64,000 nucleotides of DNA from contig JAQFVV010000550.1 of the NCBI GenBank assembly GCA_028023455.1, positions 248,001 to 312,000 of the forward strand, in the 5' to 3' direction. The notes beneath the pieces are model-generated. The model was not told the origin of the DNA. It worked only from the letters and a program-made list of their open reading frames with translations, and searched no databases. Made by a program: the position numbers and the translations under genes. Numbering within the stretch: the stretch's first letter is position 1; every line of letters starts with the position of its first letter. The stretch comes from Epiperipatus broadwayi. Lineage: Eukaryota; Onychophora; Udeonychophora; Euonychophora; Peripatidae. This document shows positions 49,910 through 61,690 of this stretch, one piece after another.

Positions 49910-50403
49910 TGGACCTAAGAAACAATAGTAATTAAATACTTTGTTTCTTGTGCGAAAACTTTTATACAAAAGCTAAATTATGTATGTAAAAGTGTTTTAA
50001 TTTTAAAAAAAGGAATTGACCGAAAACTTTTTTCTTTAAATGAAAAGAGATTTTAACATTCACATTAGTTAAGATAAATCATTCTGTTAAATCAGAGACA
50101 ATTGGGTATTATGGGTGAAGTTAAAGCATTAAGAATGGGTAGAGAAAATGATAAAAAGAAGTGGAGTCAGCATGTGTTTCCATCTTAGTAAGAAAAATAA
50201 ATAAATAAGTTGTATTTAAATTTAGTTTAACATAAGCACTAGTTTAATAGAAAAAAAAAACTTTGAAATTGAAATTTTCAAAAATGGATCTGAAAGAAAG
50301 CCCAATATATTTTAAAAATCCACAGTTAGTAGAAAAGAAGAAAGATTAAATATCCAACATGCATATAATGATGAAAATGATGATGAATATAATATGAGAA
50401 ATT

Positions 50404-51068
50404 AAACAAAGTCAACAAGAATTGTGTCAGAAATTTGAGCAAAGCCAATAAGAGCTCAAAAAAGAACTCAAAGCAGAATTGAAGGCAGAAATTAGTCAGG
50501 TTAAAGGAGAAATTAAGGAACTCAGAGCAGAAGTAAGAGAATAAGATGTGAGATAATGGTAAAAGTAAAGAAGAACCAAGAAATTATAAAGGTAGATTTA
50601 GTCAAAGAAAATAAGAAAGTTGAGGTCATGAAAGAGATAGTAGAGTCAGATAGTAATAAATATAGTAGTTTGGAAATAGAAATTGAATTAGAATCAGATA
50701 GCATTGTGACCGATAAGGTAGAAACAAATGTAGACCAAGAAATAGAAGAGATATATAAGTTCAAGGTAGAAAATAACGTAAAAGAGTTTTTACAAAGAAT
50801 TAAAAATAAAAGGCTTAAAGTAAATGTTTGCATTCGCTGTAGATGTAGATTTAAAACAAAGAGAAAGCATAAGAAAAAATATTCACGGTTAGGAAAAATA
50901 CAAAGGTCTGAGAAGCTTAAAGGTTTTCTGATTTTCAAGGCAGAAAATAGAATGGAGAGAGAAAGAGATAAAGCAGCAAACTTTATAGATGTGAGGATAT
51001 GGAGCATAATTTATGTTAGTGAATTAGTAGAAAGAAAGAAGGAACTGCTGGACATATTTAAAAGATAG
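50404..51068 (+). pseudogene. Gag-like remnant of the LTR element
   Basis: From about 50404 a frame reads QSQQELCQKFEQSQ, a stop, then ELKKELKAELKAEISQVKGE and IKELRAEVRE, an amphipathic heptad-type coiled coil like the N-terminal part of many Gypsy Gag proteins. It ends at a stop near 50541. In another frame an open stretch of 170 codons (50556-51068) is Lys/Glu-rich with a CIRCRCRFKTKRKHKKKY basic-Cys cluster near residues 92-109. This cluster resembles a nucleic-acid-binding tail but does not match the CCHC knuckle. Whether the 170-codon frame was ever translated is doubtful. Confidence 0.4.
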
Positions 51069-52484
51069 TAAACAGGCAGAATAGTAAAGGAAATAAACAA
51101 AAAGGACCAGAAATGGACAATGAGCAGGAATATGATTATTCTAATGTCAATAATTTGAGAAGTTTAAATCTGAAACTTCTATTTAAAACTAAAATAATAA
51201 AATTAAAAATAACTGAATAATAAATTAAATGTTTGAAAGCAATAATAATAATGATGGCTTTGTAGAATAAAAGATTTTTGTTTTTCTCCAGGCACATATT
51301 AATTAAGGAAATGCTCGTAAATAAACAGTTCAAATAAATAAAAAATCAGTAAAATCAAGTTAAATAAATGGGTCAAATTAATGATGTAAAAGTAAAGTTG
51401 TAGATTTAAATAAATGAAAAGATAATGGAATTTCTAGAATAAAATTAAGTTAGTCAAATACATATTTGTATAATAATGAATCGTAATAAAGTAAAACAGT
51501 TTTTTTCTCTCTGAGTACACGCATGTTAAAATAAAATAGTTTTGAATATATATATATAAGTTAATAAAAGGAAATAAATAAATGGTTTAAAGTAATCAAG
51601 TCCAATAAAATCTTTGTATAATAATGAAGAGCTGTAAAATAAAAGAGTTTTCTAAGTACACATACATTAATATATAAGGTAAACAAATGTTTAAAAAATA
51701 ATATTGTAATATAAATAATATTCGTAAGAGTTTAGAATAGTATTGTAAGATTAAATAAAATAAAAGTATTTTTTTAGAATATATGCACGTAAATAAAGAA
51801 GTTAAAGTAATTGTTTAAAAAATAGTGTAATTAAATAAATATGTAAGATAATGTTCGTAATAGTTCAGAATAATATAAATAAATGTGTATTTAAAATGAT
51901 ATTGTAATGTTCATAAATAATATAAAGTCAATCTAAGTTATATTAGGAGTGTATAAGGGTTTGAAACTGAAGGGAATGAGGGTAATATAGAAATGTTTTA
52001 GTTAAGGATAAGTTTAAAGCTAACGACTGGATAAATTTTAGTACCCGTAACAGATTGGCCAGGATCATTCCTCTTTTAAAATGCACACTGGCGACAACCA
52101 GAGTAAGTCTTAAGTATCTTTTTAGGGGAGAATCCCCATATCTCATACCTCATTTTCCAAAGCATAAGTTGAAAATGGACAGTTGAAAATTCCTGCCATT
52201 CACAGCGACCTTTTCTTAGTCAAAGTCCGATCAAGAGAATCGGCAGCCAAAGCTTCGTTTATAAAAGATCCCTGTGCCACAAAATAAGTTTGTCCTCGTG
52301 GTCACTATCCAGGACTCAGAACATTGTAAACAATGTTGCCAGCATAGAAAGAAGAAAAGTATCATTGGAGATTGCCTTTGGTATGTAAAGTAAAAGATAT
52401 CAAAAAAGAAAACTTAGAAAGAATAATAAATTAAAATTTGATGTTGTCAGAAATAAAATGGTCAAAAGAACACATTTTACTCTC
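51069..52484 (+). other. LTR element interior without recognisable coding
   Basis: No pol motifs were found. The 51950-52420 part is less A+T-rich and may be old coding or leader sequence, but I cannot assign it. Confidence 0.5.
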
Positions 52485-52497
52485 AAAGGGAGGGCAG
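52485..52497 (+). other. Polypurine tract
   Basis: AAAGGGAGGGCAG directly before the 3' LTR (TGTAATGTACC). It is the expected plus-strand primer of the LTR element. Confidence 0.8.
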
Positions 52498-54145
52498 TGT
52501 AATGTACCAATATTGATATTGGCACATATAATTTTATCTAAAAAAATTATTAAAATAATCTTTCATAAAAGAAAAACATAAAATTAAAAGTTTAAGAGTT
52601 TATTACAGTTTGTTTTCGAAAAAGATATGAATCAAATAGTTTTCCATTGCTAGTTTTTGAAATAAAAAGTTACAATTAATTAATCAGAAGGGGAGAGGGG
52701 TGTTTCGTTAGAAAAGATAACTAAAGGTTTTATAAAAAGGAAGTAAAGAGTTTCTTATTAGTATTCATAAAATATAAATAATTTAAAGTTTAAAAAAATA
52801 CAAATCTCTTTTCATTCAAATTAAAGAAAAAATAATCTTAAAACTAGTAATATATGTGCATATATATGTGAGATGGTAAATAAATAAAAAAATGTATGTG
52901 TAATAAATATTAAAATGAAATAAAAGAAGATTACCATTAAAAAACATGGCAATGGCTATTAATTAAAAATATAAAGCAATATGTCTGCATGGCTATTATT
53001 AATTAAACAATCTTCAAAAACACGTTGTCAAAGGATTAATTGCTAAAGAATTTCGACAACAGATATTTTCCAGAGGATATTAAAGGGACAACACATTGTC
53101 AGTATAAATACTGAATATTTTATTGGACAATCAGTTGAGACAATGGTTCAGTTCAGTTCACAAATCAATTGAGTCAGTTAATGTCAATCAGTTAAGTTAA
53201 TTGTATCTAGAAACAAAAAAATGCAGTGTTGAGCAGCTTTTGGGAAATTCACGCCTCTCTACAGCCTGATGTCTGATGAAAACAGCAAGATCTGCCTGTG
53301 AAATAATGTCAGCATAACATCTTAGAAAATCTCTGTCAGTATCTAATTGTCTCCAATAATAATAATAATCATGAAGAATAATGAAACTCATCAAGGAAAT
53401 GTCCTGGCCAGCTGGAAGTATTTGTAATGGAAATATCCTCACCGAAAGCAGCAACCAAAGAGAACAAAATTCTACGTCTACATTCAAAATCCTAGGTAAA
53501 ACATTTGCTTATTTTCATTTATTCTATAATAGCCATTGCATTGCATTAATTCGTAAAGCCTCCAGAGACAAGTTAATTTGAACTCTATTAAGCATGCATA
53601 AAATGAACTATTGATGTGCGTGTTTGTGAATGTGAGATAATTTATTGATGTCAAATATTATTAAGCTTTTCATAAGATGTATATTATAATGTGTTAATTT
53701 AAAATGTGCATGTGTTACATTAGTTAAAAAATTATAAAGATGTTTAAATTTAGTAAATTAATGTTAGTTAATAAATTGTCTTTAAAATTAAACTCTATTT
53801 GTCGGTCAATTCTTTTTATCAATCTCTTTTATAAATTCATTTTACAATTCTTTTATCAATTCTTTTAACTACTAATTATGTATAATCTATTAGTGATTAC
53901 AAACAGCTGAGCTAGTCATGGATTTAGGCGTTGAGTTAGTGGCCATTGCTCAAAGTGTGTTGTTTATTCTTCTTGAATAGATAGCTGTCACCCGTGTTTA
54001 TACACAAACAAAAAAAGTGCTTTGAACATGGTGTTGAACTCAACAGCCGAGAAGAAGCTATCATTTGGGCATACATACTCTCCACGTATGTTCTTTTCTG
54101 CCTAAGAGGCCGGTGTTTAGAGGACCTATATTAAAACCCTGCCCA
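52498..54145 (+). repeat. 3' LTR
   Basis: Begins TGTAATGTACC and runs parallel to the 5' LTR to TTAAAACCC at 54139, with a diverged terminal CA at 54144-54145. It is shorter mainly because of a ~40-bp deletion. No target-site duplication is visible, as the left flank is (TA)n. Confidence 0.9.
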
Positions 54146-54934
54146 GATTTTTAAAAACATTTATTGATTTTATTTTATTTTATTTGACTTGATTTTTGGA
54201 TAATGGAGGTGTTGAAGTATAAATGTTAATAAAATAAATAGGGCAACGTAATATTTAAAAATGATACCATTGTATATTATTAATAATATCATCAAATTAT
54301 AATTTGGTTATGGTCAATTTTAGGGGAAAATATAAATAAGTGAATAAATAAATAAATACTCCAAAATAATTAAGTGAATCATAAAATGAATTACTTGAAT
54401 AAAATCATTATTATTAATTATTACATGTCCATTTTTGTTACTACATAAATTACTTATTCTAAAATTAAATATTTGATTTTTTTATATATGTTTGTCTATT
54501 TAATAGTTTGGTGGGGTATAAATTTAAAAAAATATGTATTAAAATATATATTCATTAGAAGGTATAGAAAATGTCATGTGAATTCTTTGTTGTTGTTTTT
54601 TTTTTTTTTTTTGGTTGAAAATAAAAATTAAGATGGAAATTGTAAAATGAGTTGTTTTTTTTTTTGTTTTTTTACTCTATCCAATATTTTTTAATCTTCA
54701 TTTTTATTTATTAAATGGAGGCAAAGTTTATCAGGCTGCACTGAGTTTCCATTGAGCCCAAATTGAGCAATTGCCTTAGTAACATTAACATCAGCAAAGA
54801 GAGGTTATAAATATAACTGAAATGCTTTAACTCTAGTTCTTATAATTATTATCATTGTCCAGAATGGATGCTCTTACATTCATCTTTGAAAGAATTGTCA
54901 ATTTTATTTTTAAAGTGATTAATTCCTAAAATAA
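54146..54934. other. No recognised feature
   Basis: A+T-rich with T-runs at about 54595-54615 and 54650-54665. No gene recognised. Confidence 0.45.
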
Positions 54935-55380
54935 AGGAAGAATGAAAAATTAAATCAGCTGCCCATTCATTTGAAGGCAGTTTGTTGATAAAATTCCAGG
55001 GGAAATGATAGAATGTATTATAAAATAAGAAGAAAAAGCCATCAATTTTTTTTGTATTACAAGTAAGCTATTAAGTATTATGTTATTAAAAATTTGGGAT
55101 TCCATCTATACATTTGTGATTAGTACAAACCCCTTACTGTATATATTGATATTATATTTTTGATCAAGGAATTTTATAAGATTGATTAATTGAATTTCTA
55201 TATGATATTAAATAATTGAAATTTCACCTTATTGACTTGGAAAAATGTTAGCATTTATTACTCACTTGGATTGTATCTAAATTATGTCAATGGAAGAACA
55301 TTTTGTCATATATCATTACAAATAAAATGTGGAATACCAGTGGTGCAAAATGTGGCTTCATCTAACTAACTATTCTTTGT
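54935..55380 (+). pseudogene. Decayed RT fragment of another LINE (CR1/Jockey-like)
   Basis: In one frame near 54980-55110 I read DKIPGEMIECIIK, then EEKAINFFCITSKLLSIM and KIWDSIYTFVIST, resembling the RT segment preceding motif A. Near 55290-55350 comes YVNGRTFCHIS and IKCGIP, matching the motif B approach (norm SYLxxRxQxVxIxxxxS...CGVPQGS). Stops and frame changes are frequent and motif A itself is not readable. It belongs to a different lineage from the 10-kb LINE family. Confidence is moderate. Confidence 0.4.
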
Positions 55381-55663
55381 AAAATAAATTGGATATGTAT
55401 TTAATAAAAGGAAAAGGTATTGGAATAAAATATCCTTGATTATTGTTATTATTCATGCTTGTCTCTTCTCTACTTCAAGAAGAATCATTTCACTGCATTT
55501 AAATTAGAAACAAGGAAACTAGGAGCTACACTGGTTTAGTGGGAAAAGGACAAATGAGACTTTTCATTTATGTAATATGATATTTATGTGTATATTTTTT
55601 ATTTAAAAGTATATGTTTATTCATATTTTTATCTTAAAATATAGGATCAAATAATATGAATAT

Positions 55664-56524
55664 TTTCCTTTTCAAATACATAAGCATATTTCTTTTTAAT
55701 ATCTAGTTATTTCCACCAAAAGCACTCCAAACAAGTTTGATTATATTATTAATTCCATCCATTATATTTCCATCTGTATTAATAATCTGGCCAGGGTAGT
55801 TGTAGCTGCTAACTTCTTCTAACTCATCATAATCAATCTTTATTTTCATATTTTGAGAAAATCCATTGAACATTACTTTAGTCTTTTTAACATTTATCTT
55901 TAGTCCTACTTTCCTACTTTCACCTAATAACTTCTGCAACATTTCCTGCAGCTCTAACACATTATTTGCAAAAACCAACTACATCATCTGCAAAATCTAA
56001 ATGACTTAAATAATCTCCATTTACTTTTACTCATTTAATTTTATATTTTAATCCACAAAATAATGTGTGTTTAAAAAGGGTTTTCAATAAATGTGTTTTA
56101 CCAGTTCTTACTTATGGATCTGAGACTTGGTGACTTAATAGAAGAGCAATATAGAGACTTCAGACCACTCAAAGAAGTATGGAGAAATGCATGTTAGGAG
56201 TAACAAGAAGAGGTTGAAAATGTAATATATGGGTAAGAGAACAAACAGATATTACTGACCTCATTAAAAAAAATTAAAAGACTGAAGTAAAGTTGGGATG
56301 GACATATTCCTAGAAGAGATGATAATAGATGGACAATTTGAAATCTTAAACTGGATTCTAGGAGATTGTAAAAGACCCAGAAAGAAACCACATGTGAGAT
56401 GGATGGATAAAATAAGAAAGTGTGCAGGAGTGATGTGGAGAATAGAAGCTAAAGATTGGAAATAGATTGAACTTGGAGAGACCTTCATCCTGCAATGGAT
56501 TGATAATGTTTAATGATGATGAAT
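55664..56524 (+). mobile_element. 5'-truncated LINE copy with 5' inversion (twin priming), 10-kb family
   Basis: The first part (about 55664-56062) is the reverse complement of the family sequence equivalent to about 12150-12547 of the 10-kb copy. It includes the HLDFADDVV codons and a 91-codon minus frame reading GLKINVKKTKVMF. The second part (about 56063-56515) continues on the plus strand from the equivalent of ~12530 to the 3' end. Both parts meet at AATGTGTTTGAAAAG-like sequence, present in both, with ~15 bp overlap. A possible short target-site duplication ATGAATAT occurs at 55656-55663 and 56519-56526. The 3' tail is TGATGATGA. Confidence 0.85.
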
Positions 56525-58400
56525 ATGTATGTTTTATTATATGATAAGATATGGACACCATAAAAAGTTGGAACGGTTTTTTTTTTAATTTAAATTATTA
56601 TCTGATAATATAAATTAATTCCTGACTTAATATTTTCAATAATTAATTTTTAAATACAATCAATTTTATATTAGTTTGATGATTTATAACTCATATCGTT
56701 AGATGAATAAAGTCACATTTTTTAAATATATATTTTATTTAAAGACTAATGAAGATATCTTGAAATTTCTCCAACAGTTTATATTGTCCATTACCCCATA
56801 ATATAGTTTGTGATAGATAGATATATTTATTATTCCTTATTAATTTGGTAGAGTAATAAACAATCAAACTTATTATACATTAAAGACAAATAGTATTTGT
56901 ACTTCTTAACTGGCTATGATTTTAGCAATTGCATACCTCGTTTTTTTATTATTTTCATTCCTTTCATTATTAATTCTTATTACAAATTAATAACTTTAAA
57001 TTTAATTAAAATATAATAAACCTGTCTAATTATTTTTTTAAGTGTGCAAGTCAATTTTTGAGGTGTAAATCTTAATCTAAGATCAAACCAATAAGTGCAA
57101 AAGAGTTTTATGTATATCTAATTTATTATACAATTATTATTGAATCTAATCAGAGATAAACTTTATATGAATCATTATTATGAAATATTTCATTACTTTA
57201 TCTGGGCTAATATCGATGATATTAATAATACAATTATTTCACTGTTAATTATTAAGAGCTTATCTTGTCCCTTTATAAAGACCTTGATAATTTTATTCTG
57301 TCATTAGTAAGAAAGATCCATCTCAATTACTATTAAACTTTTTTGCTGCAGATCATAAATTTATTAACTATTAAATCTTAATGTTTGTCTTTGACTTAAA
57401 TAAAAGGCCAATACTTTTTATATACTTTAATACTCATAATATCCATTTTAATAATTGATTTATGGGAAATTTAAATAGATGGATATGATTAGTTGATTAT
57501 GATCGGATAAATATCTAATAGAAACCTACTATATGTTTGCTATAATATTATAAATAAATGCAAGATTATCTAAATAGTTTATTGGTAATGTGTTCTTGTT
57601 GAGTATTTCATTCTGACATATAACTTAAGTAATAATAGTGCATTGAAGTAATGTATAGTATAGATAAGTTATTATTTTTAATATTTTATTAAATTAGATA
57701 ACTGATTAATGGTTTTATTTTATTTAAATATTGTACATTTAGAAAACATTCTCTTAATGTTATCATAACAATTTATAAACTAATTTATTTAGTTAGTGAA
57801 TATCATTAAATTCTATCATAATTTTACATTACTATATGTAATATTTGATTAGTAAAATATATCAGAACTTAGTTGTTTATTAATTTGATTTTGTTTTATT
57901 CAATTATAAATTAAATGGTTGTCTTAGGAATAGATAATTGTTTAGATATATGATTTCACTGCTTGTTGTAGTTTATTTTGAGATAATGAATTGATTTATG
58001 ATGTTTGAGGTGATGATCTTGTTATTTGCCTTTGTTTTAAATGCTATCTGAATAAATTAGGTTTTAATAAAACTTGTAATCAGTATTTTAATTTAGTGTA
58101 GTGGACAATCTAAATAATTATATATTGGAAATATTGCTACTACATAATGTGACCAATGACTGAGCTAGGTAATTTTATACAGGTTATAATAGAGTTACTA
58201 TTTATTGATACATGCTTTGCTCTAATATAAATAATATTTAAACCATGAGGACATTTCTTCATTATATTTTATTTAACTTTATGTCAGTAATAAATGGTTA
58301 TGTAAAAATCTATAGGGCAATTTCTTTTGTTTCATTACAAATTCTGACAAAACCAGTGAAGAGGTAATGGAGTAGAAAATCAATTATTATTCCATTACAA
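56525..58400. other. Gene-free A+T-rich sequence
   Basis: No coding, RNA or transposon feature recognised. Confidence 0.5.
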
Positions 58401-58405
58401 AATGG

Positions 58406-58452
58406 CTACCCAACTGAGAGCCAATAATGAGCATATACTGGTGGCCATCATT
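58406..58452 (+). ncRNA. Degenerate hammerhead ribozyme, family 3 first position
   Basis: Aligns with the intact copy 457 bp downstream: ACCCAACTGAGAG against ACCAACTGATGAG, AGCATATACTGG against AGCATGAAATACTATATTGG, and CCATCATT against TTATCATT. The core has lost bases in CTGATGA and the whole GAAA, so it should be inactive. Confidence 0.6.
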
Positions 58453-58856
58453 ACAATACATATTTGGAGTTGTAATGGTAGAAGATTTTATAGAAACAAT
58501 AAACATGTATGTAAATGTGTGTCTCTATTGTATGATATAGAGTGGATAGCTAAGCTTGAAAATCAGTGCTCAAATCTTTTGTAAATACATCTAAACTCCA
58601 TTCAAATATTACAGATTTCACTGTATATTTCCCATCCTTCTTCTATATATTTAAATGTACAAGTTCCTATACATAAAGTCAACATGGACATGACAATGAT
58701 ATTGACATCAACAAGGTATTTTGTCATTCCATCATCAGATGTTCAATAGCATGGAAGGCTGAAGGGGGAGGGTGGATTGAAACCTGACCATTAAAGTTAG
58801 ATGATTTGCTACCTTAACATAAGCTGAACATTTATTACATATGTATATTACAGATG

Positions 58857-58914
58857 ATGATCTGGACCAACTGATGAGTGCTGGTTAAGCATGAAATACT
58901 ATATTGGTTATCAT
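58857..58914 (+). ncRNA. Type I hammerhead ribozyme, family 3
   Basis: Stem I outer ATGAT (58857-58861) pairs with ATCAT (58910-58914). Inner ACCAA (58866-58870) pairs with TTGGT (58904-58908), with an adjacent G-T wobble. Core CTGATGA is 58871-58877. Stem II is GTGCT / AGCAT (58878-58882, 58888-58892) with loop GGTTA, five pairs including one G-T next to the core. GAAA is 58893-58896. Stem III is minimal: A58896-T58902 and T58897-A58901 with loop ACT. H17 is A58903, giving an AUA cleavage triplet (allowed as NUH, less common than GUC). Predicted cleavage is between 58903 and 58904. All invariant core bases are present. Confidence 0.84.
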
Positions 58915-59345
58915 TTATCTTTTTCACATGTATGTGGACATGGGTATTGGTTGGATGAAATAGAATGAATGACTGAAGAGAATTTGAAAGTCTGTGTTTA
59001 AAACTCCTATAATTACATTTAAACTCCAAATATGTACATAAAAAAATTATACATGTATTCAAATATTACAGATTCAGCCTGTATTTTGCCCATCTGTCTT
59101 TTGCATATTTAAATAAACAAGATCTAAAACATAAGGAGTGAGAGTGACTTAAAGTCAACATAGGTTTGACAATAATTTGCCATGAACAAGAAATTTTGTC
59201 ATTACAAAATTAGGATTTTTAATACTACAAATGGATAAAGAGTTACATGTTAAAGTGAATTGAAGCTTGTTTATTAAAGTTTGAAAATATCTTAATATAA
59301 ACTGAGCATTGATTATACATAGAATCTTTAAGTACAGATAAGAAT

Positions 59346-60079
59346 GAATTTACTTTGTTAGTAAAAATTATTAAAGATTTTAATACTGCTAAGTAATACA
59401 GTGATTGAGAAGGATTATGGTTTTTAATTATATAATATTTTGTTCATAAATTATTAATATTTATATTATAAATATACTGAGGCAGATTAATCCATGGCCT
59501 AAAAAGTGGATTTATTCCCTGGGTAATATATTTATATACATTTATATTTAAAATTTACAATAGAAAAGAAAAATTAAACACAAAGTAATTAAATAATGAA
59601 GAAATTAAATTCATAATTATTTAAATATTAAGTAAATAATAGGATTTTGATCTTTTAAAATGAATTATTTGAAATTAAATAAAAAAATTCTTTTTGGAAA
59701 CAATTGCAATATTTAATTTCTGATATTACCAAAATGTAAATATTAATTTAATAAAAAAATTAAAATATTTTTTGTATAAATAAGATATTCATTTTAATAA
59801 AACTGTAATTATTTGAGTTATTTTCAATATATTTATACTTTGCAATTTTTTTGGAAAAATAATTAAAAAATTTAATAAAAAAGATAAGTGTGCTTATACT
59901 CAACTATAGAGAACTTGTTATTTCTACAAATAAATTATGACTTAGCACTTTCAAAAACTTTTGGCATTCACATATTTATAGTAAGATGAACTATAATCAT
60001 AAGAGAGAGATGAATAAAATTGTATGTATTTGGAAAAATTTAAATTTATTTGAATTCAAGGTTAATATTTAAAGTAGAG
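59346..60079. other. No recognised feature
   Basis: A+T-rich, no gene seen. Confidence 0.5.
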
Positions 60080-60375
60080 TGTCCATTTTTTGAAGAGAGA
60101 GAGAGAGAAGGATAAATCTCTCCAGTTGATAGCATTCATGTTACTGGCTACATAGCATGTCTAACCTTATTTTTTTCTTTGAATCATTCTGTTCTATGTA
60201 TTGAATGGTTGCACAGGAGGAGACAAATTGGTGACCTGCTCTTTTTTGGTGCTCAAGAAATATAGAGCTATGTTCTGGCTGGTTTGAGGCTTTTTGTACA
60301 AGTATTGGTATTGGAAAGGCATATAGATAAGGATGCTCAGAATTTTCCATAATAGTGAAGCAGTCAATCTTAGCT
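60080..60375 (-). repeat. Dispersed repeat family A, copy 2
   Basis: Reverse-complement homologue of 21320-21607, with the same landmarks in the same order, ending in a (CT)n / (GA)n run at about 60097-60110. Upstream in its own orientation is GGGTTTGAATA (minus strand of 60411-60421), two mismatches from an RNA polymerase III B box, so a tRNA-derived SINE is possible. An A box cannot be found because a (TA)n palindrome begins at 60438. Confidence 0.62.
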
Positions 60376-60437
60376 TAAGATTGAGCTTCATGGTTTCATC
60401 TACTAACCTGTATTCAAACCCTATATCCCATCCTGCT

Positions 60438-60494
60438 CTTTAGTCATATATATATATATATATATATATATGACTAAAGACTTTTAGGAGTGCA

Positions 60495-60534
<40 letters not shown>

Positions 60535-60549
60535 TGCACTCCTAAAAGT
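60438..60549. repeat. Two adjacent (TA)n palindromes
   Basis: CTTTAGTCA-(TA)n-TGACTAAAG spans 60438-60479 and is immediately followed by ACTTTTAGGAGTGCATCTCA-(TA)n and its exact reverse complement, 60480-60549. Both are perfectly symmetric including non-TA flanks of 9 and ~20 bp, so they can extrude as cruciforms. The symmetry goes beyond what (TA)n alone gives. Confidence 0.93.
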
Positions 60550-60969
60550 TATAAACATTTAACTTATAAATATTTTTTAATTATTATTAATTCTTTTTTT
60601 TATTAAAGTACATAGGTGCAATTCAAATATATATACTATAGGAGCAAAAATATTAACAAAATATGGATTTTTTTTAAATAATATTTTATTATATGTCATT
60701 TTAAAACTTTTTCTTTTTAAATTGTTTTTCCTATTAAACTGTATATTTTATACAATCCAAGATGGGAGATGAAACTATTAATTGTCCAAAAATAATTAAA
60801 GGGTTGGGAATATAATATTGTTTTAATCTTGGGAAGGAATTTTTAATTAAAGTTTTTACTTAAAATAAAATGGGGATTAAGATTAACGATTGTACTTTTG
60901 TTATAAACATTTTTGTCAAATATATTTCCAATTTGGAGATAGGTTTGAATATATTTTGGAATGTTATCT
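60550..60969. other. No recognised feature
   Basis: A+T-rich, no gene seen. Confidence 0.5.
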
Positions 60970-61120
60970 AACATTTGCATATGTAGGTTCTCATCTTATA
61001 GCTAAAGATGCCACTCGGTGGCGCTGTTTTCATGCTAAAACACATAAAAATGCCATTACACATTCGAACCCACATTTTCTATAATACAACTTTTTTGTTG
61101 TGCTACAGAATGCAGGCCAC
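60970..61120 (-). repeat. Possible tRNA-derived SINE
   Basis: On the minus strand, TAGCACAACA (61105-61096) resembles an A box and TGGGTTCGAAT (61072-61062) is an excellent B box, ~35 nt apart, somewhat shorter than in tRNAs. Downstream comes a GCGCCACCGAGTGGCATC palindrome-like block. No A-tail or target-site duplication was found, so this is tentative. Confidence 0.35.
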
Positions 61121-61690
61121 TATGTTGCATCACAATACAGCATTATGTTGCATTGCAGCAAATACATTTTCTGAATTTGCACAGTTTATAAAATAGTTAC
61201 GGCTTGGTGAGAGGGTGTATGTATTTTAATTGAATGAAAAAGTTGTTTTCATTGAATTTTTTTTTATTTTAAAGTATTGAAATGTTCAGATTTTGTAAAG
61301 TAATAATTCTCAGACTTTTTACAACATACTATATTGAAGTTTTAATTGGGAAAATGTTGACAAGATATGTGTTTTTAGTGAGTTGCAATTAGGTAACATG
61401 TCAAGTAATGTACTGTTCATAACATTCCACGAGACAAACAAGATCCTACTGTGTGTATATTTTTGAATTAAAAAAGAGTGGTAACACAAAAATATCTAGT
61501 AAGAAAAGTACAAATATACATGATTTTTTGTAAATTTCATAAAAAGCAAATATTATAAACATGGTTAATAAGTAAAGAAGACATTTATATGTGTTTGTTA
61601 TTGTTTAAAAAAGTTTTTACTTTCTTTCTTTTCTCTGACTACAGTTACAATTTTTATATTTTTTATTTTAGCATTACAAACAACAGAACA

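Larger units (their letters stand above)
48207..54145 (+). mobile_element. LTR retrotransposon, complete outline, coding-dead interior
   Basis: Two direct LTRs (48207-49890 and 52498-54145), a tRNA-Lys-like primer-binding site just inside the 5' LTR, and a purine-rich tract just before the 3' LTR. The interior is only ~2.6 kb, too short for gag-pol, and shows no protease, RT, RNase H or integrase motif, so this copy is non-autonomous or internally deleted. Over the first ~190 compared bases the LTRs differ at about six positions, mostly transitions, so the insertion is not recent. The 3' LTR also lacks ~40 bp found in the 5' LTR near 49765-49805. Superfamily is uncertain; a Gypsy-like element is the best guess from the coiled-coil segment and primer site. 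Confidence 0.88.
58401..59345 (+). repeat. Hammerhead-ribozyme tandem dimer, family 3 (retrozyme-like)
   Basis: Two diverged head-to-tail monomers, with the first ribozyme-to-ribozyme spacing of 457 bp (CAACTGA at 58411 and 58868). Shared landmarks: CATGTATG after each ribozyme (about 58504 and 58927), TAAACTCCA (58588, 59023), ATTCAAATATTACAGATT (58597, 59059), AAAGTCAACATNG (58677, 59151), ATTTTGTCATT (58721, 59192), and CTGARCATT (58824, 59302). The first ribozyme position is degenerate, the middle one intact, and the array ends about where a third would be. This is the expected outline of a retrozyme dimer bounded by ribozymes. The sequence is unrelated to families 1 and 2. Confidence 0.78.

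Noticed and set aside
53266-53310. Hammerhead-like CTGATGA ... GAAA in the 3' LTR
   Set aside because: Stem III would have one pair, stem I does not pair next to the core, and the 5' LTR reads TTCGATGA at the same place.
58721-58745. CTGATGATGG on the minus strand
   Set aside because: No GAAA at a workable distance and no stem I.
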